A DNA stretch of 64,000 bases from Lachnospiraceae bacterium (GCA_016283575.1 JAEEND010000007.1:248001-312000), one strand, 5' to 3'. Shown: positions 54,838 to 63,661, counted from the stretch's first letter. Notes: generated from the letters alone by a model not told the origin. A program made the numbers and translations.

Positions 54838-54927
54838 TAAATTTCTGAAAAATATTCGAAAGAATATCCAACTATTGCAATACTTCACTGAGGTAAACTG
54901 TGATAAAATATATACAGCGCACGTTAA

Positions 54928-54955
54928 TAGACATTTAAATTTCTTGTGCTACAAT
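54928..54955 (+). promoter_or_regulatory. Promoter of the small ORF / ridA / diguanylate cyclase unit
   Basis: TAGACA at 54928-54933 and TACAAT at 54950-54955 are 16 bases apart, with TGC before the -10 box. Confidence 0.6.
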
Positions 54956-54989
54956 TTTTCATAGAAAACTTTACTTAAAGGATTTAGAA

Positions 54990-55223
54990 ATGCGGGAAAT
55001 GGAGTTTAAAATGGAGCGGCCCGGCTTACTTCACGAAGGCGATGAAATTACGGTTTCCGAGGGTCTGCTTCCCAGTAATTACTATTATGTTATCGATCCG
55101 GCCCTTGCCATGTCGGGAAATTATCCCTTTACGGAGAGGCTTCTTCAAAGACAAGGCCGGGTAAAAGAAGTACGGGAAACGGAGAGAGGCTTTTACGTAG
55201 TAGCCGAGTTTTCCGAAGATTAA
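54990..55223 (+). CDS. Small hypothetical protein, 77 residues
   Basis: Not recognised. It starts MREMEFKMERPGLLHEGDE and contains ALAMSGNYPFTERLLQRQG and VRETERGFYVVAEF; it looks like a small beta-rich domain, without membrane helix or cysteines. The Asn-Tyr-Tyr-Tyr stretch and E/R rich end give no clue to function. A promoter lies just upstream, GGA precedes the start and ridA follows by 33 bases. Confidence 0.6.
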   Translation: MREMEFKMERPGLLHEGDEITVSEGLLPSNYYYVIDPALAMSGNYPFTERLLQRQGRVKEVRETERGFYVVAEFSED

Positions 55224-55256
55224 AAAGAGAATGATATATTGAAGGGAGATTAAGAA

Positions 55257-55628
55257 ATGAAAACAATTCACACAGACAAAGCACCTGCAGCTATCGGACC
55301 TTACTCACAGGGTATTATCTCAGGAGGATTAGTATTCTTTTCCGGCCAGATAGCAATCAATCCTGCTACAGGTGAAATTCTTAATGGGGGTATCGAAGCT
55401 CAGACCGACCTTGTATGTAATAACATCGGGGAACTTTTAAAGACTGCCGGCACAAGCTTTGACAAAGTCGTAAAGACATCATGCTTCTTAAAGGACATGG
55501 GCGACTTTGGCGCATTCAATGAAGTATATGCAAAGTATTTTACTTCAAAGCCTGCCAGAAGCTGCGTGGCGGTAAAGACATTACCCAAGGATGTTTTATG
55601 TGAGATAGAGGTAATAGCCGAAGTCTAA
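55257..55628 (+). CDS. ridA: RidA family deaminase
   Basis: 123 residues. Hydrolyses reactive enamine/imine intermediates made by PLP enzymes such as threonine dehydratase. The start KAPAAIGPYSQG, the SGQIAINPATGE loop and the PARSCVAVKTLPKD block with the conserved catalytic Arg are diagnostic; the end CEIEVIAEV carries the conserved Glu. GGGAG precedes the start. Confidence 0.95.
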   Translation: MKTIHTDKAPAAIGPYSQGIISGGLVFFSGQIAINPATGEILNGGIEAQTDLVCNNIGELLKTAGTSFDKVVKTSCFLKDMGDFGAFNEVYAKYFTSKPARSCVAVKTLPKDVLCEIEVIAEV

Positions 55629-55644
55629 GCATAAGGAGGTTTTA

Positions 55645-57513
55645 TTGAAAAATCCTCACAGATACCGCTTGGTACTCACTTTATCAATCTTAATAGCTAT
55701 CTTTATGACCGGGGGTACTTTTTTATGGGTGTCTTCGGAACTTAATGATACCATTTACCGTTCAACAGAGGGCTATGTAAAGAACATAGCTTCTGCCAGT
55801 GCGGGTATTTTTGAAATGAAGCTGGACGATCAGATGGCTATGTTACGCCATCAGGCCAGCTTTTTTTCGGCTATAAATATGTCCGATACCAAGTCCGTAA
55901 AGACTGTTATTACCACTGCCAAGATATCCAAATTCTTTACTGATGTGATCGTTGCGGATAAATATGGCTCATCCTGGGATTATTTCGGAAATTATGTGGG
56001 CAATGTATATGATAATGAATATTTCAGAGAAGCCATGGCAGGCAATGAATATCTGTCACGAAAGGCCCATAAGAATATCTGGGGTTATGATGAATTTATA
56101 ATGAGTGTTCCCATAATGCGCGGCGAAAATGTCGTGGGCGTTGTTATGGGAACTTTTTATCTTGATGATCTTAGCGTTCTTTTGGAGGATGTAAAAATCG
56201 AAGGCGGCGCCAGCGCCCTTATGTCAATGCAGGGCGATATCTTCGCCATGTCCTCCAATGTAAATGATGAAGCTTCTTTTAAAGAATATTTCAGTTTCGG
56301 AAACGGAATCATAGATGGTGACGGAAATGAAAATGCCGCGGCGGATTATCAGGATCTTTCTGAGTCCGAGAAGGATGCTACCGTAAAGAGATTCCGCGAA
56401 GAAAGCGGTAACAGCATCGTGATAATCACTCCCATCGGAGATTATCCCTGGCTTTTGGTGACTGCTGTAAAAGAATCTTCCCTTACGGAGCGGACGGAAG
56501 AATTATACAGGATGGTCCTTATTATAGAAGGCGTGAACATATTTGCCTTTGCCATAGTGATCCTTTCTTTGATCGGAGTATTCTTACGTAATATCTCCTT
56601 CGAAAAGATGAACGACCGATTTATGCAGGTTAACACTCAAAGCGATACCATCGTATTTGAATATGACTATGTGAGAAATCGTGTGGAATATGGCGGAAAT
56701 TACAAGAGATTCTTCCCGGGCGGCAAATCCTATGCTCAGGATGAGCATATGTGGGATCTTCTTAATCTGCTTCACCCGGAGGATGTGAATATAAGGGAAG
56801 CAATTTTCAACATTCCTTCCAATACGGAAGCTGAAATAAGCGGTGAAGGTCGTTTTAAATGTGCGGACGGTAATTACTACTGGTACAGGATCCACGGTAA
56901 TATTGTGAGAGGTAGTAACAATCGCCCCGTCAAATTTATCGGAAATATCGTAAATGCAGAGGCTCAGGTCAATGAAGAATTGAGGCTTAAGCAGGCTGCG
57001 GAAACGGATCCTTTAACAGGCATATTAAATAAGGGCGCAATGGAAGAGCATACGGATGATATCATCAATGAGTCAAACGGTTCCGAACTCTATGCTCTAT
57101 ACATAATCGATCTTGATAACTTTAAGAAGGTCAATGATACCCTGGGTCATGCCATAGGTGATAAGGTTTTAACCGATGTTGCCCGTAAGATGAGTGTGGT
57201 CTTTTCAGAGCAGGACTGTATCGGTCGTATCGGTGGCGATGAATTCAGCGTATTTTTAAAGCTTCAGGGTGCCAATGTTAAGAACGGTAAGAAGATCATC
57301 GAAGCCAAAGCAACCACTCTGTGTGAGCAGATCGATGAGGTTTATTCCAACGGTAAGGACGATGTCCATGTATCAGCCAGTATCGGTGTTTCTCTTTATC
57401 CTGACCATGGCAGCAGCTTCGGTGAACTTTACAGAAATGCGGACGCGGCTTTATATTCTTCCAAGAATGCCGGTAAGAACCGGTTCACTATGTATAGGGG
57501 ACAGGAAGGATGA
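55645..57513 (+). CDS. Membrane diguanylate cyclase (dCache-like sensor, PAS-like, GGDEF)
   Basis: 622 residues, starting with TTG five bases after AAGGAGG. A membrane helix (about 8-30), an extracellular cache-like sensor domain (about 35-280) and a second helix (about 285-310) are followed by a PAS-like domain (about 325-440) and a GGDEF domain (about 455-620). The active-site motif is intact, GGDEF at 530-534, so it should make c-di-GMP. The position of the inhibitory RxxD site reads SEQD, so feedback inhibition is probably absent. No EAL or HD-GYP domain is nearby. It is closed by a strong terminator. Confidence 0.9.
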   Translation: MKNPHRYRLVLTLSILIAIFMTGGTFLWVSSELNDTIYRSTEGYVKNIASASAGIFEMKLDDQMAMLRHQASFFSAINMSDTKSVKTVITTAKISKFFTDVIVADKYGSSWDYFGNYVGNVYDNEYFREAMAGNEYLSRKAHKNIWGYDEFIMSVPIMRGENVVGVVMGTFYLDDLSVLLEDVKIEGGASALMSMQGDIFAMSSNVNDEASFKEYFSFGNGIIDGDGNENAAADYQDLSESEKDATVKRFREESGNSIVIITPIGDYPWLLVTAVKESSLTERTEELYRMVLIIEGVNIFAFAIVILSLIGVFLRNISFEKMNDRFMQVNTQSDTIVFEYDYVRNRVEYGGNYKRFFPGGKSYAQDEHMWDLLNLLHPEDVNIREAIFNIPSNTEAEISGEGRFKCADGNYYWYRIHGNIVRGSNNRPVKFIGNIVNAEAQVNEELRLKQAAETDPLTGILNKGAMEEHTDDIINESNGSELYALYIIDLDNFKKVNDTLGHAIGDKVLTDVARKMSVVFSEQDCIGRIGGDEFSVFLKLQGANVKNGKKIIEAKATTLCEQIDEVYSNGKDDVHVSASIGVSLYPDHGSSFGELYRNADAALYSSKNAGKNRFTMYRGQEG

Positions 57514-57544
57514 GATGTAAGATAAAATTATAAAGGATGGACCG

Positions 57545-57578
57545 AAAGCCAAAGCAGGTGAACCTGCTTTGGCTTTTA
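57545..57578 (+). terminator. Terminator after the diguanylate cyclase gene
   Basis: AAAGCCAAAGCAGG pairs perfectly with CCTGCTTTGGCTTT around TGAA, followed by TTTATATA. Confidence 0.92.
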
Positions 57579-57639
57579 TATATATCGGCGGTGCCACAAT
57601 AAGCTAGCTTAAGTGGGACACCGCCGGTATATATAAAAG
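57573..57639. repeat. 67-base palindromic element between opposing terminators
   Basis: CTTTTATATATATCGGCGGTG at the left (57573-57593; read to 57597 with CCAC) pairs almost perfectly with the arm ending at 57639, with one G-U and one insertion. The centre has a perfect 12-base palindrome, TAAGCTAGCTTA at 57600-57611. Its ends coincide with the T-runs of a plus-strand and a minus-strand terminator. Confidence 0.65.
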
Positions 57640-57661
57640 TACCGCCGTTAATACGGCGGCA
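57631..57661 (-). terminator. Terminator of the argG minus-strand operon
   Basis: CCGCCGT at 57642-57648 pairs with ACGGCGG at 57653-57659 around TAAT. Read on the minus strand it is followed by TACTTTTATATATA. Confidence 0.75.
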
Positions 57662-57691
57662 CTTTCGGGACGGAATCATAATAACTGTTTT

Positions 57692-58174
57692 TTACACTTC
57701 GAGTTCGTATTCGAGCCCTAATTTTGATAATGTCTCCGTGAGTTCTCTGTCCCACATTTTTTCATATTCTTTATCTAAACTGAAGGTATCTCTTGCGGTG
57801 CCGGTGATTATTCTTAATTCTCCGTTTTCAAAGTGAACGTTCATATAAAGCTGTATGTCTGTTGCGGCTTCATAGGCTGTGCCTCTAAAGGTTTTCTTTA
57901 TTATTTCTTCAGGCATTTTAAATAAGACCGTAAGCTTTAGCGGCAGGATCTTCCCCTTTATGATCTCCCTTGAGGGATTGCGCATGTTGCTCCAGCAGAC
58001 AAATTCTTCTATATTTTCTTTTTCATCAAAAAAGTCGGGATTAAGGCGTCCGTCTATCTTAAAGGTTCCGTAGGTTTTCACATTTTCTTCTATCAGATAA
58101 AAACCGTCGAATACCTCTGTTGAAAACAACAGACTCATGAATTTTGGAATGTCGTTTATTTTTGCAGATATCAT
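57692..58174 (-). CDS. DUF5721-like protein, unknown function
   Basis: 160 residues, starting MISAKINDIPKFMSLLFSTE. Blocks GRLNPDFFDEKE and the end YELEV fit what I recall of DUF5721, a family found mostly in Lachnospiraceae; this recognition is moderate. It has no membrane helix, cysteine pair or catalytic motif. It overlaps nothing and starts two bases after the DUF1294 gene in the argG operon. Confidence 0.65.
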   Translation of the reverse strand: MISAKINDIPKFMSLLFSTEVFDGFYLIEENVKTYGTFKIDGRLNPDFFDEKENIEEFVCWSNMRNPSREIIKGKILPLKLTVLFKMPEEIIKKTFRGTAYEAATDIQLYMNVHFENGELRIITGTARDTFSLDKEYEKMWDRELTETLSKLGLEYELEV

Positions 58175-58175
58175 A

Positions 58176-58472
58176 TTACATTACCTTTACCGAAAAGAAG
58201 GGATTGAAATAAATAAAGATGATCAAAGCAATCTGCAAAAACAGTATAAGAGGCATGCCGATTACGAATGACATGTGTTTTGTCTTATGACGGAAAAAAT
58301 ACATACCGATTATCGAGCCCACGCTACCACCGATAATGGCAATAGAGAAGAGAGTGGCCTCAGATATTCTGTATGCATGTTTCCTTGCTTTTCTTTTATC
58401 GATACCCATGGCAGCGAACCCTGCGAAATTCACTGCCAAGAGGTAGATCGCGATAATCAGAGATGTTTCCAT
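58176..58472 (-). CDS. DUF1294 small membrane protein
   Basis: 98 residues with three hydrophobic helices. The signature NFAGFAAMGIDKRKARKHAYRI and GGSVGSIIGMYFFRHKTKH (19 residues) is that of DUF1294. Function unknown; in some bacteria the domain is fused to a cold-shock domain, which is not the case here. It starts five bases after argG. Confidence 0.88.
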   Translation of the reverse strand: METSLIIAIYLLAVNFAGFAAMGIDKRKARKHAYRISEATLFSIAIIGGSVGSIIGMYFFRHKTKHMSFVIGMPLILFLQIALIIFIYFNPFFSVKVM

Positions 58473-58477
58473 TTGGT

Positions 58478-59692
58478 TTATTTATTAAGCTCCTGCATTT
58501 TCTTTGCGCGAACCAAAGTGGAAAGACCGAAGAGGTTAATGAAGCCTTCAGCATCGTGGTGATCGTAAAGATCGCCGGTGGTAAAGGATGCAATGCTTTC
58601 ATTGTAAAGTGAGTAAGGTGATGTGGTACCGGCCTTGATGATATTGCCCTTGTAAAGCTTGAACTTTACTTCACCTGTTACATACTGCTGAGTGGATTCG
58701 ATGAATGCCTGGGCAGCTTCGCGTAAAGGTGAGAACCATTTACCTTCATATACGATCTGAGCAAATTTGTTGCCCATTTCTTCTTTTTCACGTAAGGTTT
58801 CGCGGTCGAGAATAAGCTCTTCCAGCTGCTGGTGTGCTTCGTAAAGAATGGTTCCGCCGGGTGTTTCATAAACGCCGCGGGACTTCATGCCTACAACGCG
58901 GTTTTCAACGATATCGATAATGCCGATGCCGTGCTTGCCGCCAAGTGCATTTAAGTCAGTGATGATCTCTGAAACCTTCTTCTTAACACCGTTGATGGCA
59001 GTGGGTACGCCCTTCTCAAAGCTTATTGTAACATATTCTTCTTCATCGGGGGCATTTTTAGGTGTATTTCCCAAAACTAATAAGTGTTCATAGTTAGGTT
59101 CCTGTGAGGGATCTTCAAGCTCAAGACCTTCATGGCTGATATGCCATAAGTTACGGTCGCGGGAATAGGAATTGTCAGCAGAGAAGGGAAGGTCGATGCC
59201 GTGAGCCTTACAGTATTCGATTTCTGATTCACGGGAGTCGAGAGTCCATTTTTCATTTCTCCAAGCTGCGATGATCTTCAGATCGGGAGCGAGAGCCTTG
59301 ATGCCAAGTTCAAAACGGATCTGGTCGTTACCCTTACCGGTAGCGCCGTGACAGATTGCGGTTGCGCCTTCTTTTCTTGCGATTTCCACAAGCTTCTTGG
59401 CAATTACGGGACGAGCCATTGATGTACCGAGTAAGTACTTATTTTCATAAACTGCATGAGCCTGTACGCAGGGTACGATGTATTCGTCGCAGAACTCATC
59501 TACAACGTTTTCTATATAAAGCTTTTCCGCACCGCAGTACTTTGCTCTTTCGTGAAGACCGTCCAGTTCTTCGCCCTGGCCGCAGTCAACGCAGACACAT
59601 ACTACTTCGTAGTCGAAGTTTTCTTTTAACCAGGGGATGATTGCGGTGGTATCTAAACCGCCGGAGTAAGCAAGTATAACTTTTTCCTTCAT
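58478..59692 (-). CDS. argG: Argininosuccinate synthase
   Basis: Joins citrulline and aspartate using ATP; 404 residues. The PP-loop is AYSGGLDTTAI, followed by GCAHA-like CVQAHAVYENKYLLGTS, ARKEGATAICHGATGKGND (19 residues) and the specific SADNSYSRDRNLWHISHEG block. ATG 59692 is used because TGGAGGA is seven bases upstream; the ATG at 59707 sits before that site. It diverges from argJ-argB-argD and has its own promoter overlapped by a putative ArgR box. Confidence 0.97.
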   Translation of the reverse strand: MKEKVILAYSGGLDTTAIIPWLKENFDYEVVCVCVDCGQGEELDGLHERAKYCGAEKLYIENVVDEFCDEYIVPCVQAHAVYENKYLLGTSMARPVIAKKLVEIARKEGATAICHGATGKGNDQIRFELGIKALAPDLKIIAAWRNEKWTLDSRESEIEYCKAHGIDLPFSADNSYSRDRNLWHISHEGLELEDPSQEPNYEHLLVLGNTPKNAPDEEEYVTISFEKGVPTAINGVKKKVSEIITDLNALGGKHGIGIIDIVENRVVGMKSRGVYETPGGTILYEAHQQLEELILDRETLREKEEMGNKFAQIVYEGKWFSPLREAAQAFIESTQQYVTGEVKFKLYKGNIIKAGTTSPYSLYNESIASFTTGDLYDHHDAEGFINLFGLSTLVRAKKMQELNK

Positions 59693-59725
59693 TTTTTTGT
59701 CCTCCATTTTTTAAATCCTGGGATT

Positions 59726-59754
59726 ACTATACAACGCATAAATATTAATTGCAA
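59726..59754 (-). promoter_or_regulatory. Promoter of argG
   Basis: On the minus strand TTGCAA (59749-59754) and TATAGT (59726-59731) are 17 bases apart. The spacer holds GCATAAATAT on the plus strand (59736-59745). Confidence 0.75.
59735..59751. promoter_or_regulatory. Putative ArgR (ARG) box in the argG promoter
   Basis: CGCATAAATATTAATTG resembles the ARG-box half-site pattern (ATGAATAATTATTCAT-like). It covers the spacer of the argG promoter. Confidence 0.6.
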
Positions 59755-59765
59755 GTACAAGAAAA

Positions 59766-59801
59766 TGCATAAAAATTAAAATTATATGTATAAAATTCAC
59801 A
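59766..59801. promoter_or_regulatory. Two further ARG-box-like sequences
   Basis: TGCATAAAAATTAAAATT (59766-59783) and TGTATAAAATTCACA (59787-59801) repeat the same TGnATAAA pattern between the two promoters. Confidence 0.45.
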
Positions 59802-59817
59802 AAAACGCCTTTTTTCT

Positions 59818-59832
59818 ATTGATATTTATGCA
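59818..59832. promoter_or_regulatory. Putative ArgR box in the argJ-side promoter
   Basis: ATTGATATTTATGCA contains ATATTTATGC (59822-59831), the exact reverse complement of the ten-base core found in the argG promoter spacer. Confidence 0.6.
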
Positions 59833-59847
59833 GAGCGAGTTTATAGT
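59819..59847 (+). promoter_or_regulatory. Promoter of the GNAT-argJ-argB-argD operon
   Basis: TTGATA at 59819-59824 and TATAGT at 59842-59847 are 17 bases apart. The -10 box is identical to that of argG. Confidence 0.78.
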
Positions 59848-59884
59848 TTCCTTATGTTTAATAAATATGCAAAGGAGGATTTCC

Positions 59885-60346
59885 ATGAGCGACATAATTA
59901 TTCGCCCCATGAATATTGAAGATTACGACGGTGTTTTTTCTTTATGGAATACCATTCAGGGATTTGCCATAAGAAGCATCGACGATTCAAGAGAAGGAGT
60001 GGCGCTCTTTATAAGAAGAAATCCCGACACCAGCGTTGTGGCTGAGTATGAAGGCAAGATCGTGGGAGCGATCCTTTGCGGACATGACGGAAGAAGAGGA
60101 TGCCTCTATCACGTATGCGTGCATAAAGATTACAGAAGACACGGCATCGGAAAGGCCATGGTGGTCTACTGTATGGAAGCACTTAAAAGAGAACATATTA
60201 ATAAGGTATCTTTGATTGCGTTTACCAAGAATGATGTTGGGAATGCCTTTTGGAAAAGCATCGGCTGGACTAAGAGAGACGACCTTAATTATTATGACTT
60301 CACTATAAATAAAGAAAATATCATCGCATTTACCAAGGTAGAATAA
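59885..60346 (+). CDS. GNAT family N-acetyltransferase in the arginine operon
   Basis: 153 residues of the GNAT fold. The acetyl-CoA loop is RRHGIGKAM (84-92), in VHKDYRRHGIGKAMVVYCME. ATG 59885 has AAAGGAGG eight bases upstream; the earlier ORF start at 59786 lies before the promoter. It is the first gene of the argJ-argB-argD operon, which makes an N-acetylglutamate synthase role conceivable (argJ can recycle acetyl groups but needs priming); this is only inference from position. Confidence 0.85.
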   Translation: MSDIIIRPMNIEDYDGVFSLWNTIQGFAIRSIDDSREGVALFIRRNPDTSVVAEYEGKIVGAILCGHDGRRGCLYHVCVHKDYRRHGIGKAMVVYCMEALKREHINKVSLIAFTKNDVGNAFWKSIGWTKRDDLNYYDFTINKENIIAFTKVE

Positions 60347-60358
60347 GAGGAGATAAGC

Positions 60359-61582
60359 ATGAAGATTATAGAAGGCGGAGTTACGGCTCCCAAAGGATTT
60401 ATGGCAGCAAGCGTTGCCGCAGGTATTAAATATGAAAACAGGGAAGACATGGCAATGATCTATTCGGAGGCTCCCTGTACTTCCTACGGTGTATATACAA
60501 AAAATATCGTAAAGGCAGCTCCGGTAGTATTTGATAAGAAGGTTACGGATTCGGATAATTCCGTACGCGCCGTAGTTGTTAACGCGGGTATCGCCAATGC
60601 CTGCACCGGTAAAAAAGGCATGGAATATTGTGAAATGGAAGCTTTGGCAGTGGCTGAATCATTGATGTTAAGCCCCAAGTCAATCCTGCTTTGCTCCACC
60701 GGCGTTATCGGAAAACAGCTTCCCATGGATAAGATCGTGGCAGGAATAAAGAAAATGTCCCACAATCTCCATGAAGGCACAGAAGCCGGTACCAAGGCTT
60801 CGAAAGCCATCATGACCACCGATACCGTCAATAAGGAAGTTGCTGTTTCTTTTGAAATTGACGGGCATACCGTGACAATGGGCGGCATGAGCAAGGGTTC
60901 CGGCATGATCCATCCCGATATGTGCACCATGCTCGGCTTTGTTACAACGGACTGCGCAATATCAAAAGAAATGCTTAAAAAGGCCCTTACCACCGATGTG
61001 GAAGATACCTTTAACATGATTTCCGTGGACGGTGATACATCCACCAATGATTCACTTATAGTCCTTGCCAATGCTACTGCAGGCAACCCGATCATTGATA
61101 GCGAGGGAGAGAATTTTAACAAATTCCTGGAGGCCCTTCACTATATAAATGAAACTTTAGCCAAAAAAATGGCGGCAGACGGAGAGGGAGCTACCGCCCT
61201 TTTGGAGGTTAAAGTATTCAATGCTCTCACAAAAGAACAGGCAAAGATACTGGCAAAATCCGTTGCATGTTCAAGCCTTGTCAAGACAGCGGTCTATGGA
61301 CATGATGCCAACTGGGGACGTATCATGTGCGCTCTCGGTTATTCGGGCGCAGATTTCAAGCCCGAGGACGTGACCATTCATTATGAATCCGAATTCGGTA
61401 AGATCCTGGTTTGTGAGAAGGGTTCCGACGTGGATTTCTCTGAAGAAGATGCTACCAAAATCCTTTCTTCGGAGGCAGTTACATTTTTGATCGATTTAAA
61501 TATGGGAAGCGCCGAAGCTACCGCGTGGGGCTGCGATCTTACTCATGAATATGTTTCTATAAATGCAGATTACAGGAGTTAA
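60359..61582 (+). CDS. argJ: Ornithine acetyltransferase / N-acetylglutamate synthase (ArgJ)
   Basis: 407 residues. Transfers the acetyl group from N-acetylornithine to glutamate. The self-cleavage and nucleophile site is [10 protein letters not shown] with Thr279; the N-terminal chain is about 1-278. [32 protein letters not shown] (17 residues) and [14 protein letters not shown] are family blocks. Whether it also uses acetyl-CoA cannot be told from sequence. It starts 12 bases after the GNAT gene. Confidence 0.96.
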   Translation: MKIIEGGVTAPKGFMAASVAAGIKYENREDMAMIYSEAPCTSYGVYTKNIVKAAPVVFDKKVTDSDNSVRAVVVNAGIANACTGKKGMEYCEMEALAVAESLMLSPKSILLCSTGVIGKQLPMDKIVAGIKKMSHNLHEGTEAGTKASKAIMTTDTVNKEVAVSFEIDGHTVTMGGMSKGSGMIHPDMCTMLGFVTTDCAISKEMLKKALTTDVEDTFNMISVDGDTSTNDSLIVLANATAGNPIIDSEGENFNKFLEALHYINETLAKKMAADGEGATALLEVKVFNALTKEQAKILAKSVACSSLVKTAVYGHDANWGRIMCALGYSGADFKPEDVTIHYESEFGKILVCEKGSDVDFSEEDATKILSSEAVTFLIDLNMGSAEATAWGCDLTHEYVSINADYRS

Positions 61583-61586
61583 AGAT

Positions 61587-62459
61587 ATGGAAAAGCTTGA
61601 AATGGATGAAGTACTTAAAAAAGCGGAAGTGCTGATCGAAGCACTCCCCTATATACAGAAATTCAATCGTAAGATCATCGTGGTAAAGTACGGTGGTTCA
61701 GCCATGACCAATCCAGAACTTCAGAAGAACGTGATAAAAGATGTGACGCTTCTTAAGCTTGTAGGCTTTAAGCCCATCATCGTTCACGGCGGCGGCAAGG
61801 AGATCAGCCGCTGGATCGAAAAGGTCGGAAAAGAACCTGAATTCGTAAACGGATTTCGTGTAACAGATGCCGAAACCATGGAAATTGCCGAAATGGTTCT
61901 CGGTAAAGTCAATAAATCCCTTGTTGCCATGGTACAGGAGCTGGGTGTAAATGCCGTAGGTATCAGCGGTAAGGACGGAGGCCTCCTTAAATGCGAAAAG
62001 AAATATTCGGACGGTAAGGACATAGGCTATGTAGGAAATATTATCGGAGTTGACCCGTCAATATTGCTTGATCTTCTTGAAAAGGATTTTCTTCCCATCG
62101 TATCACCCATCGGTGTGGATGAAAACTTCACTACCTATAATATCAATGCGGATGATGCCGCATGTGCCATTGCAAAGGCGGTCAAAGCTGAAAAGCTTGC
62201 TTTTCTTTCCGATGTTGAGGGCGTATACAAGGACTTTAATGATAAATCTTCTTTTATCTCCAATTTGACAACAAAAGAAGCGGAAGCTCTCATCGGCAGC
62301 GGAGTTATCGGCGGCGGCATGCTTCCTAAGCTACAGAATTGTACAGATGCCGTAAAAGAAGGCGTTAACAGAGTCCATATCTTAGACGGACGTATTCCTC
62401 ACTGCCTTTTACTTGAAATATTCACCAATAACGGTATCGGAACCTGTTTCCACGAATAG
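61587..62459 (+). CDS. argB: N-acetylglutamate kinase
   Basis: 290 residues, amino-acid kinase fold. [15 protein letters not shown] and [13 protein letters not shown] are the N-terminal nucleotide- and substrate-binding blocks; [20 protein letters not shown] (20 residues) and [14 protein letters not shown] follow, and [10 protein letters not shown] and [14 protein letters not shown] complete the kinase. ATG 61587 has CAGGAG eight bases upstream; the earlier ATG at 61563 overlaps argJ without such a site. The C-terminal arginine-binding tail seen in feedback-regulated hexameric forms was not assessed. Confidence 0.95.
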   Translation: MEKLEMDEVLKKAEVLIEALPYIQKFNRKIIVVKYGGSAMTNPELQKNVIKDVTLLKLVGFKPIIVHGGGKEISRWIEKVGKEPEFVNGFRVTDAETMEIAEMVLGKVNKSLVAMVQELGVNAVGISGKDGGLLKCEKKYSDGKDIGYVGNIIGVDPSILLDLLEKDFLPIVSPIGVDENFTTYNINADDAACAIAKAVKAEKLAFLSDVEGVYKDFNDKSSFISNLTTKEAEALIGSGVIGGGMLPKLQNCTDAVKEGVNRVHILDGRIPHCLLLEIFTNNGIGTCFHE

Positions 62460-62467
62460 GAGCTAAT

Positions 62468-63646
62468 ATGAAAGAAATCATCAACGAAGCAGAATCAGTG
62501 CTTCTTCATACTTATAATCGATATCAGATAGTATTCGATCATGGCGAAGGTCTGTATCTTTATGACAAAGAAGGAAAGAAATATCTTGATTTCATGGCAG
62601 GTATTTCCGTTCATGCCTTCGGTCATTGCAATAAAGAATTAAAAGATGCCATGAAGGCTCAGATCGATAAGATGATCCATGTATCCAATTATTACTACAA
62701 TGAGCCTGCGGTGGAAGCTGCCAAAAAGCTTGTACATGCCACCGGCCTTTCCAAAGTGTTCTTTACAAACAGCGGCGCAGAGGCTGTAGAAGGCGCAATC
62801 AAGGCTGCAAGGAAATATCACTATCTTAAAACCGGTAAGGCGGATGGTGAGATCATTGCCATGGAACATTCTTTTCACGGACGTACCATGGGTTCCCTTT
62901 CCGTTACCGGAAATCCCCACTACCGTGAGGCCTTTGAACCCGGCATCGGCAATGTGAAATTTGCTAAAATGAACGATCTTGAATCTGTAAAGGCTCTTGT
63001 TAATGAAAAGACCTGCGCGGTTATCTTCGAGACTCTTCAGGGAGAAGGCGGCATATATCCCGCAACCGACGAATTCATAAAGGGTGTCAGGGCTCTTTGC
63101 GATGAAAAAGATATCCTTCTTATTCTTGATGAGATTCAGTGCGGCATGGGAAGAACCGGCTACATGTTCTTTTATCAGAAGTTTGGCATAAAGCCCGATA
63201 TAGTGACGGTCGCCAAGGCTCTCGGCTGCGGTGTGCCCATCGGAGCTTTCGTATTAAATGAGAAGGTTTCGGAAAATTCCTTAAAGGCCGGGGACCACGG
63301 AACCACCTATGGCGGGAACCCCTTTGCGACGGCGGCTGCCAACAAAGTGCTTGAATTATTTGACCAAACTAATATAATTAAGAATGTTAAAGAAGTGGGA
63401 GATTATCTTTATGAGAAGCTTGAAGAATTAAAGAATCTCTCCGATAAAATCGTTGATCACAGGGGCATAGGACTGATACAGGGACTTGAATTTTCTGAGC
63501 CCGTCGGCCCCATTATCAATAAAGCTTTGGAGAATAATCTGGTACTTATCAATGCCGGCAGCAATATTATCCGTTTTGTGCCGCCGCTTATCATTTCAAA
63601 AGAAGACGTAGATACCATGATTAAGATCCTGAGCCGATGCATTTGA
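62468..63646 (+). CDS. argD: Acetylornithine aminotransferase
   Basis: Class III PLP aminotransferase of 392 residues that gives N-acetylornithine. The PLP lysine is Lys250 in TVAKALGCGVPIGAF. FTNSGAEAVEGAIKAARKY (19 residues), EHSFHGRTMGSLSVTGN (17 residues), LQGEGGIYP and LDEIQCGMGRTG are the expected blocks. It has AGGAGCT upstream and is nine bases after argB. argC, argF and argH are not in the window. Confidence 0.96.
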   Translation: MKEIINEAESVLLHTYNRYQIVFDHGEGLYLYDKEGKKYLDFMAGISVHAFGHCNKELKDAMKAQIDKMIHVSNYYYNEPAVEAAKKLVHATGLSKVFFTNSGAEAVEGAIKAARKYHYLKTGKADGEIIAMEHSFHGRTMGSLSVTGNPHYREAFEPGIGNVKFAKMNDLESVKALVNEKTCAVIFETLQGEGGIYPATDEFIKGVRALCDEKDILLILDEIQCGMGRTGYMFFYQKFGIKPDIVTVAKALGCGVPIGAFVLNEKVSENSLKAGDHGTTYGGNPFATAAANKVLELFDQTNIIKNVKEVGDYLYEKLEELKNLSDKIVDHRGIGLIQGLEFSEPVGPIINKALENNLVLINAGSNIIRFVPPLIISKEDVDTMIKILSRCI

Positions 63647-63661
63647 GTTTAGGTAGGGTTT

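Noticed and set aside
60484-61122. 212-codon minus-strand ORF inside argJ
   Set aside because: Complement of a strongly conserved argJ frame; composition is that of a shadow ORF and no start signal is seen.
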